Assembly: GCA_965248975.1 (NCBI GenBank)
Contig: CBDFKU010000019.1
Coordinates: 62,001 to 126,000 of the forward strand
Length of the DNA: 64,000 nucleotides
DNA from: CBDFKU01 sp965248975
GTDB lineage: Bacteria > Chloroflexota > Dehalococcoidia > Lucifugimonadales > JAGWBF01
Direction: 5' to 3'
Shown: positions 42,148 to 51,761 of the stretch, piece after piece
Position numbering within the stretch: the first letter of the stretch is position 1
Layout: every line of letters starts with the position of its first letter
Position numbers and translations under genes: made by a program
The notes under the pieces: generated by a model
The model's database searches: none
Seen by the model: the letters and a program-made list of their open reading frames with translations, nothing else
Told to the model about the DNA's origin: nothing

Positions 42148-43446
42148 ATGCCTAAGTACCTGATTGGGATCGGGAAGTCAAGGCCGGTGGTCATGGCGGC
42201 CGCCGCCGGCCTCATTTTCGTCCTTCTTCACCTCTCCCCTCTCCTGGGGTACGCCGCGGGAGACGGGATCCGTGTCCTGTCCGACGAGAAGGAGGTCCGG
42301 TTTCCGGGGGACGTCACCTTCAACTTGGAGGTGGAGGGGGAGGCCGATATCGTCGAGGTCAAGCTGTTCTTCCGGGTGTCCCCCTCCGACGTCTGGACTT
42401 ACACCTACCCTGATCTGGTACCCTCGCGCCGCCTAGAGGCCAACTTCGACCTGGATATCTCGGGCGCCAATTATCTACCGCCGGGGACCGAGTTGGAGTA
42501 CTACTACTCCATCACAGATGCCCGCGGCGGTACCCTGGATACCGTACCAGAGTCCTTCTTCTACGTGGACGACAGGTATCGCTGGCGTACTGTGGAGGCC
42601 GGTCCTCTAACCCTGTTCTGGCACGACCTCCCGGAGTCGCGGGTACTGGACGTGGCCCAGCTTGTGGAGGAGTCGTTGTCCCAAATCGCGGACTTCCTGC
42701 AGGTCAGCCTGGACGAGCCGGCGAGGGGAATTATCTACAACACTCAATCGGAGGCCAGGCAGGCCTTTCCCATCCAGAGCCGTACCACCACCGAGGGTCA
42801 GGTGTTTCAGGGGTTCGCTTTCCCAGATCGGGGCGTGTTTGTCGGGGTGGGTTTGCAGCCCGGTCTAATCGTCCATGAGTCGGCCCATCTCCTGATTCGG
42901 GAAGCCATCTCGTCGCCGGGCGCCACCGTGCCGGCCTGGGTCAACGAGGGATTCGCCAGCTACGTAGAGCCGGGCGTCCAGGGCTTCGGATACAGCTTTC
43001 CCCGGGGGCTAAGTCCCGACCTGATGCGCCTCCGGCACATGAACACGGTCTCGGGAACCCCTGAGGAGATACGCTACTTCTACCAGAAGTCCGAGAGCGT
43101 GGTGGGCTACCTGCTGGAGAACCACGGCGCCGCCGGTTTTCGGGAGTTCCTGGCGCGTCTCGACGAAGGAAATAGTCCCGACCGTGCGCTTCAAGTCTCC
43201 TATGGACTTGGCCTCGACGATCTGGATGCCCGTTGGGCCGCCTCCCTGGAGGAGGCGCCGCGTAGCGTTCCCGACGGCGGCCCTCCCAACTTCGGCTATC
43301 TGGATACGATGGTGATAGCCCTCCTGGCGGTGGTAGTAGCCACAGTGGTGCTAGGCCGGTTCGTCATCGGGAGGCTACGGAGGCGGGTAGTGGGACCCGA
43401 GGACTGGGACGGGTTGACCGACGAGGAGTGGGAGGGCCGGCCCTAG
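42148..43446 (+). CDS. Membrane-anchored peptidase MA-like gluzincin
   Basis: 432 residues. An N-terminal signal/membrane segment (~13-37) is followed by a beta-rich domain (~40-150) and a peptidase MA-like domain with IVHESAHLLI (H243, E244, H247) and AWVNEGFASY, whose E267 is the third zinc ligand. A C-terminal membrane segment (~378-400) with a basic stop-transfer (RLRRR) leaves a short acidic cytosolic tail. The catalytic part should lie outside the cell. It is transcribed divergently from the JAMM gene, apparently without a leader. Confidence 0.85.
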   Translation: MPKYLIGIGKSRPVVMAAAAGLIFVLLHLSPLLGYAAGDGIRVLSDEKEVRFPGDVTFNLEVEGEADIVEVKLFFRVSPSDVWTYTYPDLVPSRRLEANFDLDISGANYLPPGTELEYYYSITDARGGTLDTVPESFFYVDDRYRWRTVEAGPLTLFWHDLPESRVLDVAQLVEESLSQIADFLQVSLDEPARGIIYNTQSEARQAFPIQSRTTTEGQVFQGFAFPDRGVFVGVGLQPGLIVHESAHLLIREAISSPGATVPAWVNEGFASYVEPGVQGFGYSFPRGLSPDLMRLRHMNTVSGTPEEIRYFYQKSESVVGYLLENHGAAGFREFLARLDEGNSPDRALQVSYGLGLDDLDARWAASLEEAPRSVPDGGPPNFGYLDTMVIALLAVVVATVVLGRFVIGRLRRRVVGPEDWDGLTDEEWEGRP

Positions 43447-43492
43447 CCTCCCGGCGGCTCCGGAACGACCCTGTAGACTTCGGTCTGACCCC

Positions 43493-43521
43493 TTGACACC
43501 CCTCGAACTATACTTTATCAT
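43493..43521 (+). promoter_or_regulatory. Promoter of the 16S rRNA gene
   Basis: A perfect TTGACA (43493-43498), a 17 bp spacer and TATCAT (43516-43521, 5 of 6 matches). It predicts a transcript start near 43528, ~60 bases before the mature 16S 5' end. Confidence 0.7.
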
Positions 43522-43563
43522 TAACCTCGGCGAAAAGGGCGCCACCGGCACTTTAACAGCTGA

Positions 43564-43577
43564 ATAGTGGAAGGAAG
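43564..43577 (+). other. 5' arm of the 16S rRNA processing stem
   Basis: ATAGTGGAAGGAAG is the exact reverse complement of CTTCCTTCCACTAT at 45285-45298. The 14 bp stem would enclose the whole 16S gene, as RNase III processing stems do. Confidence 0.75.
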
Positions 43578-43587
43578 GTAAGGTTCA

Positions 43588-45108
<1,521 letters not shown>

Positions 45109-45284
45109 GGGAGTGCCGACGGGTCCCATGGCCGGAAGCTTCGGCTCCCGGTCCGGATAAGTCCATCTCCTAGGTCGTTCGGTGGGTGTTCTGCCCACAA
45201 GAGACCGTCGGGTTGAGCTATGCTCCCCGCGATCTCCGAAGGCAGTCCCCTGAGAAAGCTCACCGTCTTAACATCGCACATACT

Positions 45285-45298
45285 CTTCCTTCCACTAT
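45285..45298 (+). other. 3' arm of the 16S rRNA processing stem
   Basis: CTTCCTTCCACTAT pairs perfectly with 43564-43577. The 180-base spacer between the 16S end and this arm holds no tRNA. Confidence 0.75.
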
Positions 45299-45320
45299 CC
45301 AGAGGTTAAGGTGCAACCTA

Positions 45321-45352
45321 AAAGCCGGGTCCGATTGGGTCCGGCTTTTTTT
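45321..45352 (+). terminator. Rho-independent terminator of the 16S rRNA transcript
   Basis: AAAGCCGGGTCC (45321-45332) pairs with GGGTCCGGCTTT (45337-45348), a 12 bp stem with two G-U pairs around the loop GATT, followed by a run of seven Ts. It closes the 16S unit 44 bases before the GMC oxidoreductase start. Confidence 0.9.
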
Positions 45353-45395
45353 CTTGGGCCGATTTCACTCCGGGGCATCGTGGGACTGTGGGAAG

Positions 45396-46934
45396 ATGAA
45401 GTACGACGTCATCATCGTCGGGGCAGGATCGGCGGGTAGCATACTGGCGGCCCGCCTTTCCGAGGATCCGGGACGGTCCGTGCTGCTCTTGGAGGCGGGA
45501 CCCGACTACCCCGACTTCGACACCCTCCCCGACCGGCTGAAATACAGCCACGGCGCCGGACTGACGCCTCCCCTCGGTGATCATGACTGGAACCTGGTGG
45601 GCAAGTTCACCCCGCAGCAGGCCCAGAAGCATGTTTCCCGCGGCAGGGTCACCGGAGGCTCCAGCGCCATCAACGGCGCGGCCCTGATCCGGGGCGTCCC
45701 CGAAGACAACGACGCCTGGGCCGCCGCCGGCCTCTCCGAGTGGAGCTTCGAGAAGTGCCTGCCCTACTTCCGCAAGATGGAGACGGACACCGACTTCCAA
45801 GATGACTATCACGGCACCGACGGCCCCATCGTGGTGCGGCGCTACAGGCCCGAGGAGTGGTCCGTGGGCCAGGAGGCTTTCTACCAGTCCTGCCTCGCCG
45901 CCGGTTATCCCCCCAATCCCGACTTCAACCATCCCGACGGCACCGGGGTCGGCTCTGCGCCTTTCAACAACCCCGGAGGCGTGCGCCTGAGCACGGCCCT
46001 GGCCCATCTCGGCCCCGCGAGGCACCGGCTGAACCTGACGGTAAAAGCCGGCTGCCTGGTGCACCGCGTTCTGTTCGACGGTAATACCGCCACCGGCGTG
46101 CTGGTGGAGAGCGGCGGCCGGATGTTCGCGGTCCAGGGAGAGGAGATCATCCTCAGCGCCGGGGCCATCGGCTCACCCCACCTGCTGATGCTCTCGGGCG
46201 TCGGCCCATCGGACCAGCTGGAGGGCATGGGTATTACGGTGTTACAGGACCTGCCCGGCGTCGGCCAGAACCTGAAGGATGACCCGAACGTGGCGGTGAT
46301 CTGGAGTACCCGGCCGGAGGTCGTGCTGGACCCGGCGAGGCCCCGAATACAGCTGTACCTGCGCTACGCCGATCCGGTTCTGGGAGGCCAGCGCGACAGC
46401 ATGATGATCGGGATGAACTCCGGATTCGCGACCCGGGAGGACCCCGACACTATCCTGGGCATCGGCATGACTCCCATGATGTACCTGCGCACCGGGTCGG
46501 GAGAGATCAGGCTGACCTCGGCCGACCCCCGCGTCCAGCCCTCCCTGGATTACCGCTTCCTGGAGCAGGACATAGACCGGAAGCGGATGCGGGAGGCCGT
46601 CCGTCTCTGCATCCGGCTGGCGGAGCACCCGAGCTTCCGGGACATCGTCCAGGAACGGCTCCAGCCCAGCGACGCCGACCTGGCCACCGACGACGCCCTG
46701 GACGCCTGGCTCCTGCGCAACGTGACCTCGGGGTTCCACCTCTCCTGCACCTGCAGGATGGGCCCGGCCACCGACCCGATGTCGGTAGTGGACCAGCACG
46801 GCAGGGTACACGGGTTGGAGGGACTGCGGGTGGCCGACGCGTCCATCTTCCCCGACCAGCCCCGGGCCTCCACCGCGTGCCCAGCTATGCTGGTGGGCGA
46901 GCGCATCGCGGATTTCATGAAGGAGGGGCGGTAG
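45396..46934 (+). CDS. GMC-family FAD-dependent oxidoreductase (choline dehydrogenase-like)
   Basis: 512 residues from the ATG at 45396, the first start that gives the normal N-terminus YDVIIVGAGSAGSILAARLSE (FAD Rossmann motif); an upstream extension to 45186 would overlap the rRNA terminator. GMC signature 1 is GRVTGGSSAINGAALIRG and signature 2 is GAIGSPHLLMLSGVGPS. The C-terminal catalytic region FHLSCTCRMG has the conserved histidine. Substrates in the family are alcohols such as choline, glucose or aromatic alcohols; specificity is unclear. A small gene follows after 3 bases. Confidence 0.93.
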   Translation: MKYDVIIVGAGSAGSILAARLSEDPGRSVLLLEAGPDYPDFDTLPDRLKYSHGAGLTPPLGDHDWNLVGKFTPQQAQKHVSRGRVTGGSSAINGAALIRGVPEDNDAWAAAGLSEWSFEKCLPYFRKMETDTDFQDDYHGTDGPIVVRRYRPEEWSVGQEAFYQSCLAAGYPPNPDFNHPDGTGVGSAPFNNPGGVRLSTALAHLGPARHRLNLTVKAGCLVHRVLFDGNTATGVLVESGGRMFAVQGEEIILSAGAIGSPHLLMLSGVGPSDQLEGMGITVLQDLPGVGQNLKDDPNVAVIWSTRPEVVLDPARPRIQLYLRYADPVLGGQRDSMMIGMNSGFATREDPDTILGIGMTPMMYLRTGSGEIRLTSADPRVQPSLDYRFLEQDIDRKRMREAVRLCIRLAEHPSFRDIVQERLQPSDADLATDDALDAWLLRNVTSGFHLSCTCRMGPATDPMSVVDQHGRVHGLEGLRVADASIFPDQPRASTACPAMLVGERIADFMKEGR

Positions 46935-46937
46935 GAC

Positions 46938-47309
46938 TTGGCAACGTCTGTTAAAGTGAAGCTGAACCGCGTGCGTCCCGACTTCGCTAGTCTTCCTTGG
47001 CCCAAACCTCGCATCCTTGTATCGGTAGTTCTGTTAGTGGTTGTTTTTGTATTTAGCGGTGCCATCTGCGGCGAGACGCCTGATGAGTCACTGGACCATA
47101 GAGGACCTGTCTCTACTATGAGCCCGGAAGACAGAAAAGAGGATTGCATAGGACGCTTTTGGAACGAATACGAATATGGCGACCTTTACTCTGTGTCTCA
47201 AGTGAGACGATCGGCACGAGAGCCATGGTGCGGCTTATCACCCTCTGAAACAGGAAAACTCATACAACAGATGTGTGTCCGAGACCCCTTGAAGTTGGAA
47301 GGTTGCTAG
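46938..47309 (+). CDS. Hypothetical membrane-anchored protein
   Basis: 123 residues, TTG start 7 bases after GGAGGGG, which lies in the end of the GMC gene, so the two may be coupled. Residues ~24-44 (PRILVSVVLLVVVFVFSGAI) form one membrane segment; the rest is a small polar domain with four cysteines (CGE, CIGRFW, WCGLSP, MCVRDP) and a final GC. Composition is AT-richer than the upstream genes. No family recognised. Confidence 0.55.
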   Translation: MATSVKVKLNRVRPDFASLPWPKPRILVSVVLLVVVFVFSGAICGETPDESLDHRGPVSTMSPEDRKEDCIGRFWNEYEYGDLYSVSQVRRSAREPWCGLSPSETGKLIQQMCVRDPLKLEGC

Positions 47310-47469
47310 ACATAGGACGCAGCAATAACCGACGACAGACCCTCTCGGATGACGAGCCGACGGTAATTGCCCCCTTACGTGCCATTAAATGACCTGGTTT
47401 CACTGGTTGGTGGTAAGTGCGTTAGAATGGAGACAAACCTCCGACTGGCTGAAAAGGAGATAGAACAAC

Positions 47470-47769
47470 GTGAGTGAATTACCGAAAGGCCGACGCATTT
47501 ATTATGATCCCGACTGGCCCGAATGGTTTCGCAATTAGCTGGACCGACTTGACGGTGCCACGTTTTCGCGCTGGAACGGTGGATTAGATCCGAACGCTCA
47601 GATCGCTCGACAGCAGCAGGAAATAATCCTTGCTGCTATTGACGAAACCTATCGCCAGTCCCTAGAGGTTGACGAACAGGTTAACGTCAAGCTCTTAAAT
47701 GAACTTAAGCATTTCATTCAGGATTTGGATAGGTTAAATGAGACGGTTGCTGACTTAGATTACTGCTAG
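47470..47769 (+). pseudogene. Small gene interrupted by one in-frame amber codon
   Basis: GTG at 47470 with an AAAAGGAGA site, reading SELPKGRRIYYDPDWPEW before TAG at 47536-47538. The same frame then continues without interruption for 76 codons (LDRLDGATFSRWNG, a helical QQQEIILAAIDETYRQSLE segment, FIQDLDRLNETVADLDYC) to TAG 47767. The clean continuation suggests a recent point mutation or a sequencing error. Function unknown. It lies in the AT-richer islet before the insertion sequence. Confidence 0.5.
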
Positions 47770-47828
47770 CCCTGGGAAAGTCTACGGGCTCCGAAATCGA
47801 CCACATCTTACACCCCAAGGTTGGGGGT

Positions 47829-47960
47829 TTGACTGGATTCCTGGCTTTCAGCCTCATTCTAGCCCTTAGGAGCTCTCGTGATGGAGTGGCTGTGATCGGT
47901 GTCGCAACAGTCGTGGCGGCATTACTGGGCGCGTTAAAAGGCGGACAAAGGAACCCGTAA
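47829..47960 (+). CDS. Possible small hydrophobic protein (43 residues)
   Basis: TTG start, two hydrophobic stretches (GFLAFSLILAL and GVAVIGVATVVAALLGAL) separated by RSSRDG, with a basic tail KGGQRNP. Codon bias at third positions looks gene-like, but the start is uncertain (the frame is open further upstream) and no family is recognised. Confidence 0.25.
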   Translation: MTGFLAFSLILALRSSRDGVAVIGVATVVAALLGALKGGQRNP

Positions 47961-47975
47961 CTCAGGGAGGCGGTA

Positions 47976-49206
47976 ACTAGTACTCAGTCAACCTGTGATT
48001 TGAAGGATATAGCCGATGGAGTTTCGCCCTAGCATCTTGGGTGTTGAAGCGCCAATGGATAGAGGCTCGGGCGGCGTTTCGCTCCCCCTCCAGGGCCTGA
48101 ATTTCTCGGCGGAGGGCAGCCTCATCGGGGACACGCCTCCTCAGGCAAGATCGGGCCAGGACGCTGAACTCGATCTCCGCCATGTTGAGCCAACTGCCGT
48201 GTTTGGGGGTGTGGTGGAACTCCAGCCGCTTTACGATACGCCGGGCCTCAGGGGCAGGAAAGGCCTCGTACAGGGAAGCCGGGCGATGAGTGTTCAGGTT
48301 ATCCAGAACAACTCGCACCACCGGGGCCTCCGGGTAGGCCTCATCCACCAACCAACGCATCTGACGGGCGAAGTCCTGCTGGGTCCGCCGCTGGGTGATG
48401 GCCACGTGTCTCCAGCCCTGCAGCGGCTCGCAGGTCAGGAACAGGTTCCGGGTGCCCTCCCTTCGGTACTCGTAGTCCTGTCGCCGCGGCTGTCCCGGCT
48501 TCGCTGGGAGGGGCGGCCGTGGCTCGCTCAACAGCTGAGTCGAGGTCTCGTCAAAGCAGACCACCGGCCGCCGGGGGTCATAGGGCTCGGCATACAGGTC
48601 CAGCACATCCTCCATGGCTGCCACAAAGTCGGCGCTCACCTTAGGAATACACCATTCCTTCTTCTGCCACGGCTTAAGAACGTTTTTTTGAGCCGCTTGC
48701 GGATGCCTTCATGGGACATGGAGGGCACCAACCCTAGCTCTACCACTTTCCCGGCCAACAGCCGCAGGGTCCAGTGGTCGTGGCCCTCCGGCGCGGCGCT
48801 GCAGGCCAGGGCGATGAGGTGGGCCTCTCCCTTGTCGTCCAGCTTCCTCCGTGGCCTGGGCCTGGGCCTTTCCAGCAAAGCCCCCTTCATGCCCTCTTCA
48901 GCGAAACGCCGCTTGATGCGGAACACTGTGCCTACGGAGACGTCCAAGGCCTCAGACACCTTGGGAGCCTTCCAACCCTCATCGCTCTTTAGTAGAATCC
49001 TCGCCCGGGTCATCACACGAGCCCGGCTCTTCCCACTTCGAATCAATTGCTGGAGTTGTTCCCGGTCTTCCTGGTCCAAGCGCACCCTATACTTTTCCCG
49101 TCGTCCCATCACTGCCACCCCTTGGGTAGATTCTGTCTTCCCAAAGGGTAGCAACTTTGAGTGATTTCTTAAATAATTACCAACACCGAGTTGACTGAGT
49201 ACTAGT
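47976..49206 (-). mobile_element. IS630-type insertion sequence, apparently complete
   Basis: Terminal inverted repeats ACTAGTACTCAGTCAAC (47976-47992) and its exact reverse complement (49190-49206), 17 bp. A TA dinucleotide at each end (47978-47979 and 49203-49204) fits IS630 insertion at TA, giving an element of ~1223 bp between them. It encodes a DDE transposase split over two phases. The transposase stop codon lies inside the left inverted repeat. Confidence 0.85.
47977..48639 (-). CDS. IS630-type transposase, catalytic (DDE) part
   Basis: 220 residues from GTG 48639, though it is more likely made as a fusion with the upstream part. The catalytic triad is visible as VVCFDETSTQLL (D), VVLDNLNTHRP (D) and HGSWLNMAEIEFS (E), in IS630/Tc1-mariner order. 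With one extra A in the A7 run (T7 at 48683-48689 on the plus strand), the joined reading is KKNVLKPWQKKEWCIPKVSADF, continuous with this frame. Confidence 0.88.
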   Translation of the reverse strand: MSADFVAAMEDVLDLYAEPYDPRRPVVCFDETSTQLLSEPRPPLPAKPGQPRRQDYEYRREGTRNLFLTCEPLQGWRHVAITQRRTQQDFARQMRWLVDEAYPEAPVVRVVLDNLNTHRPASLYEAFPAPEARRIVKRLEFHHTPKHGSWLNMAEIEFSVLARSCLRRRVPDEAALRREIQALEGERNAARASIHWRFNTQDARAKLHRLYPSNHRLTEY

Positions 49207-49214
49207 CTGATCAT
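48636..49214 (-). CDS. IS630-type transposase, N-terminal helix-turn-helix part
   Basis: 192 residues if read from 49214; the real start is probably the ATG near 49109 (MGRREKYRVRLDQEDREQL). It holds the DNA-binding part: RARVMTRARILLKSDEG, KAPKVSEALDVSVGTVFRIKRRF (helix-turn-helix) and WTLRLLAGKVVELG. After CTC AAA AAA ACG the frame continues only 16 residues, so the A7 run is the likely shift point to the catalytic frame by ribosomal -1 or transcriptional slippage. Confidence 0.85.
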   Translation of the reverse strand: MIRLVLSQLGVGNYLRNHSKLLPFGKTESTQGVAVMGRREKYRVRLDQEDREQLQQLIRSGKSRARVMTRARILLKSDEGWKAPKVSEALDVSVGTVFRIKRRFAEEGMKGALLERPRPRPRRKLDDKGEAHLIALACSAAPEGHDHWTLRLLAGKVVELGLVPSMSHEGIRKRLKKTFLSRGRRRNGVFLR

Positions 49215-49247
49215 TCCCGCATCACCCCATGGGAAGACTGGTTAGGA

Positions 49248-49343
49248 ATGGTCTTAATTCGCAGCCCCCTTGGCGCTTTGGGGGCATTAATGGTACTGCT
49301 GGAAGGTATAGCCGCCGCCGCGCTAATCCCCTTAGAGTCGTAG
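49248..49343 (+). CDS. Possible small hydrophobic peptide (31 residues)
   Basis: ATG at 49248, stop TAG at 49341. Largely hydrophobic (GALGALMVLLEGIAAAALIPL). TAGGAATG overlaps the start, but no proper ribosome-binding site is seen. Unknown; may be chance. Confidence 0.2.
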   Translation: MVLIRSPLGALGALMVLLEGIAAAALIPLES

Positions 49344-49361
49344 CCAGACCTTCAACGAATA

Positions 49362-49703
49362 TTGGTGTGGATGATGGTTGGTGTCACTTCTGCTATCGCG
49401 CTCGTCGTGATATTTGTAGTTGTATGGTTCACGCTTAAGAGACCAGGATTATTGTTCAACCCACAGGACATAGACCCAAGAGTTCATCTCGATTTATACG
49501 CATCGCCCCCAACTAGTCCACCGCCTCCTGCTCAAGACGGCATTTTTAGGGTTGAGGAAGAGCCCAAAGACACCAGTAGTCCTTATCGTGGCTCCAACGC
49601 CTACATCCGCTCCGGGGTTTCCATCCCCATGAGGCGGAGGGTGTTGGAGAGGACGATCTGGGCCGCCTCCACCAGCTTCAGTCGCGCCAGGGTAAGGGGA
49701 TAG
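49362..49703 (+). CDS. Possible single-span membrane protein overlapping the argS 3' end
   Basis: GTG start; residues ~3-23 (WMMVGVTSAIALVVIFVVVWF) make a strong membrane segment, followed by a Pro-rich polar tail (PPTSPPPPAQDG). The frame overlaps the opposing argS gene by 103 bases, and its last ~35 residues are antisense to argS, so the gene may be truncated or run on after a rearrangement near the insertion sequence. No family recognised. Confidence 0.35.
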   Translation: MVWMMVGVTSAIALVVIFVVVWFTLKRPGLLFNPQDIDPRVHLDLYASPPTSPPPPAQDGIFRVEEEPKDTSSPYRGSNAYIRSGVSIPMRRRVLERTIWAASTSFSRARVRG

Positions 49704-51277
49704 TCGGCGGGGTCGCTGGAGAGGACCCGGCAGTTCTCGTAGAACCAGTGGAAGGCCGTTGCCAGATCCAGCGCATAGTGGGGCAGATGGTGGGGTTCCA
49801 GAGTCCGGGCGACGCTCTCCACCAGCTCGGGAAGGAGCACCATCTTACGGATGAGGGCGAGCTCGGTGGCATCGGTCAACAGAGATAAGTCTCCCTCGCT
49901 CCAGTCGATGCCTTGCTCCCTGGCATTGCTGAGGATGCCGGCGATCCTGGCGTGGCCGTACTGCACATAGTACACCGGGTTTTCGGACGATTCCTTTTTG
50001 GCCAACTCCAGGTCGAACTCCATCTGGGTGCTCGGGGCCCTGGCGAGGAAGAAGTATCGGCAGGCGTCGGCTCCCACTTCGTCCACCAGCTCCCGCAGCG
50101 TGATGAACTCGCCGGCCCGCTTCGAGGCCTTGACGGTTTCGTTGCCGCGTCTCAGGGTCACCATCTGGGAGATGATGATGGTAAGCCGTTCCGGGTCCAC
50201 GCCCAGGGCACCGATCACGGCGCTCATTCGCGGGACGTGGCCCTGATGGTCGGCTCCCCAGATGTTAATGGCCCGCTGGTAGCCTCTTACCAGGAATTTG
50301 TTGTAGTGGTAGGCAATGTCCGAGGCGAAGTATGTGGGGGCTCCAGTCGACCTCACCAGCACATTGTCCTTGTCCTCCCCCAAGGCCGTGGAGGTGAACC
50401 ACTCGGCGCCTTCTCGCCGCGAGACGTAGTCGCTATCTCTCAAGGCGCCGATGGCCTTTTCGTAATCGCCACCCCGAAATAGGGATTCCTCGTTGAACCA
50501 GCTGTCGAACTCCACTCGTGTGCCAGCGAGGTCGTCCTTTATCAGCCTGACCATCTTCTCCTGGCCGATTCGCCCGACCTCTCGCAGCGCTTCGCCCTCG
50601 TTCATCCCAAGGAAGCGGTCTCCTTCTTCGGCCGCTATCTCCTGCGCCAGGTCCACCATGTAAGAGCCTTTGTAGCCTTCAGGAGGCAACTCGGCCTCCT
50701 GACCCAGGCACTGCCTGTATCGAGCATAAACAGAAGCATTGAACGCCGCCATTTGACTGCCGGCATCGTTGACGTAGTACTCCCGCGTCACCGAGTAGCC
50801 CGCGGCCTGCAGCACGGCGGCCAGTGTGCTTCCCAGGACAGCGCCTCTGGTGTGGCCAACGTGAACCGGCCCGGTGGGGTTAACGCTCACGTACTCGACT
50901 ATGACCCTTTCGCCGTTGCCCGCGCTGATCTCTCCATAGCTCTGCCCTTCCCGGCGGATGGCCTCCACCTGCTCGACGACCCACCGGTCTCGAAGGCGGA
51001 AATTGACGAAGCCCGGCGCAGCCGTCCATACCTCGGCCACTTCTTCCCCAGGGACAACGAACTTCTTGAGCTCCTCAGCCAGGCTCATGGGGTCGATCCG
51101 AGTGGCCCGTGCCAGACGAAGGGGGAGGCTGGTGGAGAAGTCGCCATGCTGAGGGTTAGACGGGTATTCCACGGCAATGGTCGGCAGGGTATCCAGATGC
51201 AGGACGCCCGCCTTGCGGGCCTCCTCCACCGCCTGCTGGACCTTGGCCACTATTACGTCACGGATAATGAGTCCCAT
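49601..51277 (-). CDS. argS: Arginyl-tRNA synthetase
   Basis: 558 residues, normal ArgS length. N-terminal additional domain (~1-105), then EYVSVNPTGPVHVGHTRGAVLG with the HIGH-type HVGH, the KMSKS-equivalent VKASKRAGEFITL, YFFLARAPSTQMEFDL, and a C-terminal anticodon-binding helical domain ending in LRLMGMETPERM. It charges tRNA-Arg in the cytosol. Class I features and length leave no serious alternative. No ribosome-binding site stands out before the ATG. Confidence 0.97.
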   Translation of the reverse strand: MGLIIRDVIVAKVQQAVEEARKAGVLHLDTLPTIAVEYPSNPQHGDFSTSLPLRLARATRIDPMSLAEELKKFVVPGEEVAEVWTAAPGFVNFRLRDRWVVEQVEAIRREGQSYGEISAGNGERVIVEYVSVNPTGPVHVGHTRGAVLGSTLAAVLQAAGYSVTREYYVNDAGSQMAAFNASVYARYRQCLGQEAELPPEGYKGSYMVDLAQEIAAEEGDRFLGMNEGEALREVGRIGQEKMVRLIKDDLAGTRVEFDSWFNEESLFRGGDYEKAIGALRDSDYVSRREGAEWFTSTALGEDKDNVLVRSTGAPTYFASDIAYHYNKFLVRGYQRAINIWGADHQGHVPRMSAVIGALGVDPERLTIIISQMVTLRRGNETVKASKRAGEFITLRELVDEVGADACRYFFLARAPSTQMEFDLELAKKESSENPVYYVQYGHARIAGILSNAREQGIDWSEGDLSLLTDATELALIRKMVLLPELVESVARTLEPHHLPHYALDLATAFHWFYENCRVLSSDPADYPLTLARLKLVEAAQIVLSNTLRLMGMETPERM

Positions 51278-51501
51278 GTCTGGTGCTCTATTTCTCGCTG
51301 TTCCCTTTACTTAAAGTGGCTTTAGCCCGGTATCGCCCCAAGGTTTATGGCGAAGGGGAAAATGCAACGAGCAGAAGCAGGGCTTCCGCTCGTTCGAAAC
51401 TAAATGGACGTCCGGCCCATTAGGCCCGACGAATCGGACCTCAGCGGACCGGTTACATCACCTCAATGGAACTGAATACCGCAGTATTGCGGGGAAGAGC
51501 G

Positions 51502-51642
51502 CTAGGCCTTCCCTATTCTGAAAACCTTGGTCTTGCAAACTGGACAAGTCCCCTGAGTCGCCGGCCGGCCGTTCTTCATGGTTATGGACTGTGCACCCTG
51601 GATCTCCCGCTTTGCCTTGCACTTGACGCAGTAGGCCTCCAC
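51502..51642 (-). CDS. DUF5679-like small zinc-ribbon protein
   Basis: 46 residues: GTG start 7 bases after GGAGGT. The product begins MEAYCVKCKAKREI, continues TMKNGRPATQGTCPVCKTKV and ends FRIGKA. Two CxxC pairs (Cys 5/8 and 33/36) should bind zinc. Small proteins of this form are common and conserved in Chloroflexota and neighbouring phyla, without a known function. It is monocistronic with its own promoter (51675-51703). Confidence 0.85.
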   Translation of the reverse strand: MEAYCVKCKAKREIQGAQSITMKNGRPATQGTCPVCKTKVFRIGKA

Positions 51643-51674
51643 TGAACACACCTCCCCAAATATTGGTGCCCACT

Positions 51675-51703
51675 ATTGTAGATTCAGAGCACCCAAATGT
51701 CTA
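51675..51703 (-). promoter_or_regulatory. Promoter of the DUF5679-like gene
   Basis: On the minus strand, TAGACA (51703-51698, 5 of 6), a 17 bp spacer and TACAAT (51680-51675, 5 of 6), ~33 bases before the GTG start. Confidence 0.65.
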
Positions 51704-51761
51704 CCCCTTCGTGGAAGAATCACCATATTGGGTAGTAATCCAGCCAATCCGACGTGGCAAG

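Noticed and set aside
51458..51673. A 71-codon frame over the small zinc-ribbon gene
   Set aside because: The alternative phase at 51502-51642 has the ribosome-binding site, two CxxC pairs and a DUF5679-like sequence.
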